DNA of 15,419 nucleotides from JAXLWB01 sp046328715 (lineage in GTDB: Bacteria; Chloroflexota; Anaerolineae; Caldilineales; Caldilineaceae): assembly GCA_046328715.1 (NCBI GenBank), contig JAXLWB010000086.1, positions 1 to 15,419 on the forward strand. Reading direction: 5' to 3'. Shown piece after piece: positions 1 through 6,430 of the stretch. Every line of letters starts with the position of its first letter. Position 1 is the first letter of the stretch. Made by a program: the position numbers and the translations under genes. The notes below the pieces were generated by a model that saw only the letters and a program-made list of their open reading frames with translations, made no database searches and was not told the origin of the DNA.

Positions 1-435
1 TTAGAACAAGTAAGGGCTGCAAGTAGAAATTTCCCCATACACTTACATGTGGATCTTGATCGAGCATCCTTAGTTGAACTTTATGGGAAGAGTTCACTCT
101 ATTGGCATGCCAGTGGCTATGGAGAAGATGAACAAAAAGATCCACACAAGTTCGAACACTTTGGGATTACTACAGTTGAAGCTATGGCTGCTGGATGTGT
201 GCCGATTGTGATCGGAAAAGGGGGACAATCGGAACTTGTGGGCCACGAAGTCAATGGTTTGCTTTGGCACAGTTTACCTGAATTGATTTCATTGTCAATG
301 GAGCTTATTGGGGATCCTACGCGTATGGAGCGACTGTCAAAGACAGCAATTGTACGCAGTCAGCAATTTGACCAAGGTACCTTTAGAGACCGTTTACATA
401 AGTTGTTGTTGCAAATGGATGTCAATCCTATATGA
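1..435 (+). CDS. Glycosyltransferase family 4 (GT-B), C-terminal part, partial at window edge
   Basis: The frame is open from base 1, so the true start lies upstream; the GTG at 49 is only an internal valine codon. About 144 C-terminal residues are present. They show the nucleotide-sugar binding half of a GT-B glycosyltransferase: the sequence EHFGITTVEAMAAG holds the family's E-x7-E pair (Glu codons at 154-156 and 178-180), followed by a beta strand (CVPIVIGKGG) and the E-L-V-x-x-x-x-N-G-L-L motif typical of GT4 enzymes. These enzymes transfer a sugar from an NDP- or GDP-sugar to a growing glycan on the cytoplasmic side of the membrane. The stop codon overlaps the next start as ATGA, so translation of the two genes is probably coupled. 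Donor and acceptor cannot be told from the sequence. The DNA is more AT-rich than most of the window. Confidence 0.9.
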   Translation, partial: LEQVRAASRNFPIHLHVDLDRASLVELYGKSSLYWHASGYGEDEQKDPHKFEHFGITTVEAMAAGCVPIVIGKGGQSELVGHEVNGLLWHSLPELISLSMELIGDPTRMERLSKTAIVRSQQFDQGTFRDRLHKLLLQMDVNPI

Positions 436-1466
436 CAGAAAAGGACCCACTTTATACCACCATTATTATCCCTAATTTTAACGGAGTAAGGCATTTCCCA
501 GCCTTATTCACTGCGTTATCCTGTCAAAGTTATTCTAATTTCAAATTGCTAGTGATTGATGACGCCTCATCCGATAATTCTTTGTGGTGGCTTGAAGAAA
601 GAGGTAAAGAGTTTGGATTGCAACTACAAGTCATTGCTAATCGCAATAATATAGGCTTTGCTGCTGCTTGCAATCAAGGAATATCTGCTGCTGTCGGTAA
701 TTGGGTTGTCCTTCTCAATAACGATACCCAACCTGAACCCATCTGGCTTGAGTCGTTACTAGAAGCTGCTGTAGGGAAGGATCGGGTTGGCATGGTTGCC
801 TCGAAGATGCTCTTTGCTCATGACCCGCAGATCATCAATTCCGCAGGTATTGCCCTTGACTGGATGGGCATTGCTTGGGATTGGCGTGGTGGCGAGGCGG
901 ACACCCCTCATGAAACACAAACTCCAAGAATTTTTGGCCCCTGTGGTGGCGCAGCTCTCTATTCCAGACAAATGCTAGAGGAACTCGGAGGGTTGGATGA
1001 GGATTTCTTCATGTATTTGGAAGATGTGGATCTCGCTTGGCGAGCGCAATTGGCTGGGTGGCAAGCAGTTTTTCAGCCGAAAGCTCGTATCCTTCATGCA
1101 CATTCAGCCAGCCTAGGCGATGCATCGCCCAGAAAAAGTTTTTTGCTGGGTCGCAATAAACTCTGGCTCATTGTCAAGAATTATCCAAATCCTTGGTTCA
1201 GTCTCTACCTGCCCCTGATCCTCGCCTATGATCTTCTCGCTACGATTTATGGAGGCATCCTACGCCGCAACTTTGCCTTGGCGCGTGGGCGGTTGGCGGG
1301 ATTGCAGGGCCTGGGCAAAATGCTTGCGAAGCGCAAGGAAATTCAACGCCGTTGGCATGATGTCGACAACTGGCGGTCAGTGATGTCACCTGTCGAATTA
1401 CCCTGGAAAGTTTCACAACGCTACAGTCATTTACGCACGACGAACTCCAAAGCTAAATCGATGTGA
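432..1466 (+). CDS. Glycosyltransferase family 2 (rhamnosyltransferase-like)
   Basis: A complete 344-aa GT-A fold glycosyltransferase. The N-terminal strand TTIIIPNFNG (9-18), the donor-site IDDASSDNS (42-50), the metal-binding LLNND (94-98; the DXD equivalent is NND) and the acceptor/catalytic region YLEDVDLAWR (195-204) are all visible. The order and spacing match the WbbL/rhamnosyltransferase-like GT2 group that builds O-antigen, capsule or exopolysaccharide; sugar and linkage cannot be assigned. The C-terminal 110 residues hold one hydrophobic stretch (about 254-275) followed by a basic, amphipathic tail, which suggests membrane association. The ATG lies inside the stop of the upstream GT4 gene, so the two are probably co-translated. 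The first two thirds are AT-rich, whereas the last third (from about 1240) has the GC-rich codon use of the rest of the window. Confidence 0.92.
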   Translation: MTEKDPLYTTIIIPNFNGVRHFPALFTALSCQSYSNFKLLVIDDASSDNSLWWLEERGKEFGLQLQVIANRNNIGFAAACNQGISAAVGNWVVLLNNDTQPEPIWLESLLEAAVGKDRVGMVASKMLFAHDPQIINSAGIALDWMGIAWDWRGGEADTPHETQTPRIFGPCGGAALYSRQMLEELGGLDEDFFMYLEDVDLAWRAQLAGWQAVFQPKARILHAHSASLGDASPRKSFLLGRNKLWLIVKNYPNPWFSLYLPLILAYDLLATIYGGILRRNFALARGRLAGLQGLGKMLAKRKEIQRRWHDVDNWRSVMSPVELPWKVSQRYSHLRTTNSKAKSM

Positions 1467-1550
1467 ATCCTCTGCGAAAACTATTCACCTTCTGAGCACC
1501 AATGGTTAACCAACCTTGTTTGCTGAATTCTTTTTGTCAACAGCCACCTG

Positions 1551-1579
1551 TTGCTTGTCTCGTCCGTATATCCTATACT
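1551..1579 (+). promoter_or_regulatory. Putative sigma-70-type promoter for the membrane protein and regulator genes
   Basis: A -35-like TTGCTT (1551-1556, 3 of 6 consensus bases) and a -10-like TATACT (1574-1579, 5 of 6) are separated by 17 bases, the optimal spacing. It lies in the 219-base gap after the glycosyltransferase stop and would give a leader of about 100 bases before the ATG at 1686. This is a pattern match only. A perfect 10-bp palindrome TGGTTAACCA (1503-1512) sits about 40 bases upstream of the -35 box. Confidence 0.4.
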
Positions 1580-1685
1580 AACGGCAGAAACAATTGATTC
1601 GAGTATGGCTTGCGAGCAAGTGAGGATTGCTGTTGCTTGAGAATCGCTTTCTGCCACCCTCGAACATTCGACAGGAAGGTTTGCA

Positions 1686-2465
1686 ATGCGTCTGATTGCA
1701 CGAACTCTACTGATCCTTGGCGGCATCGGCATGATCGTCCTTGCTCTGGGTTTCTTTTTTCAGATGACATGGGCGACTCGACTGTGGTTGTGGGATGATG
1801 GTCCGCTGTCACTGACCTTCGTAGCTGCGATGCAGGCGGCCATTGCCGCTGCGATGATCTGGATCGGCGTGTCAAACCAAATCAGCGCAATGGCCGCCGG
1901 CGCACTCAATCTGGTGGTGATGCTGAGCGGCAGTGCCTGGGCACTTTTTCAACTGTCTGATCAGGAAGGGCGCGGCTATCTGATCGGCTATGCGACAGCC
2001 TTCTTGGTCTTTGCGCTCTTCAATCTGTTCTTGCTCGTCTACTGTTTCGGCTTGCCCGTACTCGACAAACGCCCGCTTCCGGGGATGGTGCGCTTTTCTT
2101 TTTTGATCTATATCATTGCGCTCCTGACATTGGGAATTTATCTGCTACGCAAGCCTCCTGTGGTCTTTCCTTGGCCGCTCAACCCTGATACCTCGGTGAT
2201 TTTCGGTTGGATGTTTCTGGGCGATGCTTTCTATTTTCTCTATGCTCTTCTATTCCCAGTGTGGGCCAATGCCAAGGCTCCGCTCTGGAGCTTTTTGATC
2301 TATGATCTGGTGCTGATTGGACCTTTTCTGATGCATTTTGCTAAAGTGAAGCCCGAACATCGCAGCAGCCTCGTTGTTTACACCATCGTGCTCGTCTTTA
2401 GTGCCCTGGTTTCCATTTACTATCTCTTTCTAAGACGCGAGAGCCGCAGCCGAGCCTTTGTCTAA
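1686..2465 (+). CDS. Polytopic membrane protein of unknown function (8 predicted TM helices)
   Basis: A 259-aa protein that I do not assign to a known family. Hydrophobic stretches at about 5-26, 42-62, 66-88, 98-120, 135-153, 172-192, 200-219 and 229-248 suggest eight membrane helices, with a short basic C-terminal tail (RRESRSR) expected in the cytoplasm. No catalytic motif, cysteine pair or signal peptidase site was seen. The start is supported by AGGAAGG (1674-1680) just upstream of ATG. The stop is only 4 bases before the ATG of the large BTAD regulator, so the two are almost certainly co-transcribed. A small multi-spanning protein tightly linked to a regulator could be a membrane sensor or a partner, but that is only inference from position. 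Codon use matches the downstream genes and not the glycosyltransferases upstream. Confidence 0.8.
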   Translation: MRLIARTLLILGGIGMIVLALGFFFQMTWATRLWLWDDGPLSLTFVAAMQAAIAAAMIWIGVSNQISAMAAGALNLVVMLSGSAWALFQLSDQEGRGYLIGYATAFLVFALFNLFLLVYCFGLPVLDKRPLPGMVRFSFLIYIIALLTLGIYLLRKPPVVFPWPLNPDTSVIFGWMFLGDAFYFLYALLFPVWANAKAPLWSFLIYDLVLIGPFLMHFAKVKPEHRSSLVVYTIVLVFSALVSIYYLFLRRESRSRAFV

Positions 2466-2469
2466 TGCC

Positions 2470-5400
2470 ATGACCCAACATCTGCGCCTACAATTGTTTG
2501 GTGGCTTCCAACTCTTATCCGGGACAACGGCCATCACCGGTGTCAACACCCAACGCCTACAATCCTTGCTTGCCTATCTGGTATTGCACCGTCAAGCGCC
2601 ACAGTCGCGGCAACAGCTTGCCTTTCTCTTCTGGCCCGATTCAAACGAACAGCAAGCACGGACCAACTTGCGCAACGCCCTCTTTCAACTGCGCAACCAA
2701 CTTCCCGATCCTGATCTCCTGTTGCAGGTCGAGTCGCAAACCTTGCAGTGGCGAGCCGATGCGCCACTTGGGCTCGATGTCGCCGATTTTGAAGAGGCGT
2801 TGGCAATTGCGCAGACCGCCAAGGAACCTGCGGCTGTTCAACAGGCACTGCAACAGGCAGTGAATCTGTATGTGGGTGAGCTGCTGCCCGGACACTACGA
2901 TGAGTGGCTGCTTCCATTGCGCGAACAATTGCAAAACGCCTATTTCTCGGCACTTGAACAACTGATTGCCCTCTACGAACGCCAGCAGAATTTTGCCAAA
3001 GCGTTAGAAACTGGCCAACGGCTGCTGCAACTGGATCCGTTACGGGAAACCAGCTATGCCCAGTTGATGCGCCTTTACGCCGCAGCCGGCGATCGGGCCG
3101 CAGCATTGCGCATCTATCATACCTGCGCCAAGACACTGGAGCGTGAACTTGGTGTCGATCCCGACCCACTCACGCACGAGTTGTACGAGCACATTCTTAA
3201 GTTAGAGTCGCCCCAGACGTCAACCGCCACCCGCGTACGGGATAGCTCGCCTTTGATCGGTCGAGAGTCAGTCTGGCAAAAGTTGCAGGAATGTTGGCAA
3301 GCTGCGGCACGTGGCAACCCTCGACTGCTGCTGGTTTCCGGCGAGGCAGGCATTGGCAAAACGCGTTTGGTCGAAGAATTTGCCGAATGGGCTCGTCGCC
3401 AAGGTGCACTCAGCGCCATTGCCCATTGTTACGCTCTCGGCGGCGATCTGGCCTTTGCTCCGCTGCAAGAATGGTTGCGCTCCACAATCTTTCACCGCTC
3501 GCTGCAAGGATTGGAGCCAGTTTGGCTGAGCGAGATCGCCCGCCTGCTGCCTGAACTGCTGCTCGAACATCCCGAACTGACTCCACCTGTCTTGCCGAAT
3601 GAAGCCTGGCAGCGTACCCGACTCTTCGACGCAATTGGCAATGTGCTGACTCGCAATCGTGAGCCGTTGCTGCTGGTGATCGACGATATTCAATGGTGCG
3701 ATGAAGAGACCTTGGCCTGGATTCAGCCCTTTTTGCGCTTTGCGCCGATCCCGCGTGTGTTAATTGTCGCCACATTGCGTCAGGAATCGTTTACTGCGCA
3801 GTCGATGTTAACTTCGCTCGTCAACCAACTGCAGCGCAGCGATTTAGTTACCGAAATCGAGATCGAACGACTCGATGCGCAACAGACAGCAGCACTTGCC
3901 GCAAACCTGCTTGGTCGTCCACTCGATGCCAGCCAATCGGAACGTCTTTTTGTGGAAAGCGAAGGTAACCCACTATTTGTTGTCGAATTGCTCCGCTCGG
4001 CTGCTAACAATCTCTCGCTTTCGCAATCGCCTACGTTCACGCACTCGGCGCTGCCTGCCAAAGTCCTCTCGGTTATAGAATCCCGGCTTGCTCATCTTTC
4101 TGGGGATGCATTAGAGCTGGCTCGACTCGCCTCGGTTATGGGGCGAGCTTTTTCGGTCGATGTGTTGGTGCAAGCCAGTGACCGCAACGAAGATCAGTTG
4201 ATCCGTGGGCTGGACGAGCTATGGCAGCAACGGGTGATTCGCGAGCAGAGTGGTAGCAGCGGTGGCGAAGCCTATGATTTTTCACACGATAAGATTCGGG
4301 ACGTAGTTTACGCTGGTATTAGCCCGATGCGCCGCCGTTTCTTTCATCGCCGTGTGGCACAAACGCTGGAACGCCCGCCCTTCAACGCCCGCGACGGCGT
4401 AAATGCCCAGGTCGCTCGCCATTACGAAGCTGCTGGCGATTGGTTGCCCGCAGTCGATTGGTTGCAACGTGCCGCCCATAGTGCCCATCAACGCTCGGCC
4501 CTGAGTGAGGCGATTGCCCACCTGGAGCGTGCTTTGACGTTGCTGGAAAAGCTACCGACCAGCGCAGAACGCACTGCCCAGGAATTACGAGTGCAAAGCT
4601 CATTGGGTTCGCTGCGTCTAGCCACCCAGGGTTATGCTGCACCCGAGGTTGAACAAGCCTTTAGCCGAGCCTGGGCACTTTGTCAGAACAGTGACGATCA
4701 GCAATTGCGTTTTCGGATTTTGTGGGGGTTGGGACGCTATTACTTTGTGCTACCCAATCCAGAAAAGGGATTAGACGTTTCGACGCAATTGCTTGAGATC
4801 GCTCAAGCTTCGGGAGATAGCGGCTTGTTGGCGGAGGCGACCTGTTCGTTGGGAACACACCTCTTTCACCGTGCTGACTTTGCTGCTGCGCGCAGTTATC
4901 TCGAACAGAGTATTGCCCACTATGATCGGGCCAGCCATGCTGATCACGCCCTGATCTATGGGCAGGATCCTTGTGTGGTCTCGTTGGCCTACCTGGCGTG
5001 GACGCTCTGGTGCCTGGGTGATTCGGCAAAGGCATTGCAACAGAGCGCTGCTGCCAGCCAACTGGCAGAGACGCTGCAACATCCCTATAGCCTGGTCATC
5101 GCCACGACTTATGCCAGTGTACAGCAACAGTTTCTCGGCAATGTGCCAGCCTGTCTGCAAAAGGCCGAAGCTGCCATTCAGTTGGCAGAGCGTCATGGCT
5201 TTACCTTGTGGCTCTCGATGGCTAAATTTTTGCGTGGCTGGTCGCTCAGTCGACTCGATCAATTTGAGGCAGGCTTTGCTGAAATGCAGGAGAGTATAGC
5301 CCTTTTTCGCAGCACAGGGGCCGAGTTGGGTGCAGCTTATTTCGCAGGTCTACTGGCCGAAACCCTCGCCCTCAATCACCAACCAGACCTCGGCTTATTG

Positions 5401-5625
5401 GCGCTCGGCGAAGCCTTCGACTTGCTGGAACGTGCTCAGGATCGCTGGTGCGAAGCCGAGCTGTACCGCATCAAAGCACAGGTCTTGCGCCAGTATGCTG
5501 CTACCATTGAGGACGACTCTCTGCAAGAAGAGGCTCAAGCAGCCTTGACAACCGCACATCAAGTTGCCGTGGCGCAAGGGGCACGGCAGTGGGAGACGCG
5601 AATCGTGGAAGGGATGAAGGGATGA
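2470..5625 (+). CDS. BTAD-family (SARP/AfsR-like) transcriptional regulator with AAA-type ATPase and TPR repeats
   Basis: A 1051-aa multidomain regulator. An OmpR-type winged helix comes first (about 1-95, with the typical RxLxSLLAYLVLHR and LFWPDSNEQQARTNLRNALFQLR segments). A bacterial transcriptional activation domain (BTAD, about 100-245) follows, including GELLPGHYDEW and the YxxLMRLYAAAGDRAAALRIY helices. Next is a MalT/LuxR-type STAND ATPase opening with SPLIGRE, with Walker A GEAGIGKT (291-298), Walker B LLLVIDD (400-406) and an EGNPLF motif. The C-terminal 400 residues are TPR-like helices, probably for ligand or protein sensing. Such proteins act as ATP-dependent, signal-gated activators; the targets are unknown. 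ATG 2470 is preferred over the in-frame TTG 2458, which lies inside the upstream gene. The last codons (EGMKG, stop) lie inside an octamer repeat element, so the C-terminus may have been altered by it. Confidence 0.9.
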   Translation: MTQHLRLQLFGGFQLLSGTTAITGVNTQRLQSLLAYLVLHRQAPQSRQQLAFLFWPDSNEQQARTNLRNALFQLRNQLPDPDLLLQVESQTLQWRADAPLGLDVADFEEALAIAQTAKEPAAVQQALQQAVNLYVGELLPGHYDEWLLPLREQLQNAYFSALEQLIALYERQQNFAKALETGQRLLQLDPLRETSYAQLMRLYAAAGDRAAALRIYHTCAKTLERELGVDPDPLTHELYEHILKLESPQTSTATRVRDSSPLIGRESVWQKLQECWQAAARGNPRLLLVSGEAGIGKTRLVEEFAEWARRQGALSAIAHCYALGGDLAFAPLQEWLRSTIFHRSLQGLEPVWLSEIARLLPELLLEHPELTPPVLPNEAWQRTRLFDAIGNVLTRNREPLLLVIDDIQWCDEETLAWIQPFLRFAPIPRVLIVATLRQESFTAQSMLTSLVNQLQRSDLVTEIEIERLDAQQTAALAANLLGRPLDASQSERLFVESEGNPLFVVELLRSAANNLSLSQSPTFTHSALPAKVLSVIESRLAHLSGDALELARLASVMGRAFSVDVLVQASDRNEDQLIRGLDELWQQRVIREQSGSSGGEAYDFSHDKIRDVVYAGISPMRRRFFHRRVAQTLERPPFNARDGVNAQVARHYEAAGDWLPAVDWLQRAAHSAHQRSALSEAIAHLERALTLLEKLPTSAERTAQELRVQSSLGSLRLATQGYAAPEVEQAFSRAWALCQNSDDQQLRFRILWGLGRYYFVLPNPEKGLDVSTQLLEIAQASGDSGLLAEATCSLGTHLFHRADFAAARSYLEQSIAHYDRASHADHALIYGQDPCVVSLAYLAWTLWCLGDSAKALQQSAAASQLAETLQHPYSLVIATTYASVQQQFLGNVPACLQKAEAAIQLAERHGFTLWLSMAKFLRGWSLSRLDQFEAGFAEMQESIALFRSTGAELGAAYFAGLLAETLALNHQPDLGLLALGEAFDLLERAQDRWCEAELYRIKAQVLRQYAATIEDDSLQEEAQAALTTAHQVAVAQGARQWETRIVEGMKG

Positions 5626-5669
5626 CAAGATGACAGGATAATTATTCATTCATCTTGTCATCTTGTCGC
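5606..5669. repeat. Inverted pair of octanucleotide repeat arrays; possible bidirectional terminator
   Basis: The left half on the + strand reads in 8-base steps: TGGAAGGG, ATGAAGGG (5614), ATGACAAG (5622), ATGACAGG (5630). The right half read on the - strand gives GCGACAAG (5669-5662), ATGACAAG (5661-5654), ATGAATGA (5653-5646). The halves pair perfectly over 12 bp (5624-5635 with 5656-5667, loop 20 bases), and also in a second register shifted by one unit (5622-5633 with 5650-5661). It sits exactly between two converging genes, touching the stop codon of the regulator and ending 3 bases from the kinase-like gene stop. It could therefore act as a two-way transcription terminator or mRNA 3' end protector. 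There is no clear T-tract. Confidence 0.75.
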
Positions 5670-5671
5670 TT

Positions 5672-6394
5672 TCACGCTCTAGGTACAAAGCCGGAAAACA
5701 ACATCAACCAGATTAATGCCATATCGCGTACAAAGAGGACGAGGCGCACATGGTAGTAAATGAGTTGATAGAGTTTGCCGTGGGGCACTGCATCGTAATC
5801 GACCAGCAGAATGCGTGGCTTATGTGGTTGGATGAGCATCAAGTTGTGGGCACGCAGCAGATTACGCTTGACTATAAAGCTCCAAAGCCGCTGCGGCAGG
5901 CGACGCCAGGAGCTTTGCAGCTTGCGATCCGCTATGTCACTGCTCGCTCGCCCGTAGAGATCAGGCATGACTCCGCCGTGGAGGAAGGCAGTGGCTGAAC
6001 GGTAAATCAAATGGATCAACTGTTTGGCAATGCGTAGTCGCTGACGATAACCAAAGCTCGTATAATCCACGGAGAAGAGCGACTGGCCTTCAGCCAGGAA
6101 CGGTTGTAGCACGACTGGCTTCACCTGGCCATCTTCCCCACGACTAATCAGATAGTATGAAGGGATGCTGTGCTGCCGCCCAATAATCCGGGCGAATTTG
6201 CGTGCAGATTTGCGGGCATGAACAAGTGTTTGGATTGCCTGGGCCAGATCACTGCCTTGTTCGCTCTTAACCTTGACGACATAGCGATTGTCGTCGGTGG
6301 TGTAGACTTCAGTTTCATTGCCTCCCGCCAACCGCGCCAAATGAAGATCATGGTCTAGCGGTGCGAAAAGTGTGTCACGATGCAGCGTTGTCAT
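5672..6394 (-). CDS. Small protein-kinase-like (APH/LPS-kinase fold) protein, hydrophobic C-terminus
   Basis: A 240-aa protein that looks like a short phosphotransferase of the protein kinase-like superfamily. A possible glycine loop GGNETEVY (24-31) is followed by YVVKVK (38-43), which resembles the ATP-binding VAIK lysine strand. PDLYGR (144-149) resembles the catalytic-loop aspartate. HNLML (183-187) and LLVDYD (196-201) resemble the Asn and the Mg-binding Asp (DFG-like). Unusually, about 35 residues separate the PD Asp from the HN Asn, where related proteins have only a few. The tail (about 208-236) is hydrophobic and could be a membrane anchor. It follows the molybdopterin oxidoreductase gene by 36 bases on the same strand, so it is probably in its operon. 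No good ribosome binding site is seen before ATG 6394. The substrate is unknown, and the assignment rests on motifs only. Confidence 0.7.
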   Translation of the reverse strand: MTTLHRDTLFAPLDHDLHLARLAGGNETEVYTTDDNRYVVKVKSEQGSDLAQAIQTLVHARKSARKFARIIGRQHSIPSYYLISRGEDGQVKPVVLQPFLAEGQSLFSVDYTSFGYRQRLRIAKQLIHLIYRSATAFLHGGVMPDLYGRASSDIADRKLQSSWRRLPQRLWSFIVKRNLLRAHNLMLIQPHKPRILLVDYDAVPHGKLYQLIYYHVRLVLFVRDMALIWLMLFSGFVPRA

Positions 6395-6430
6395 AATGTG
6401 ACAGTACGGTAGGAGACCTCTTAGGTCGCG

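Noticed and set aside
1503..1512. Perfect palindrome TGGTTAACCA after the glycosyltransferase gene
   Set aside because: Only 10 bp with no extended stem or second site; noted with the promoter but not called as an operator or terminator.
2543..3169. A 208-codon - strand frame opposite the BTAD regulator
   Set aside because: Arg-rich shadow frame caused by GC-rich codons; the + strand has clear winged helix and BTAD domains.
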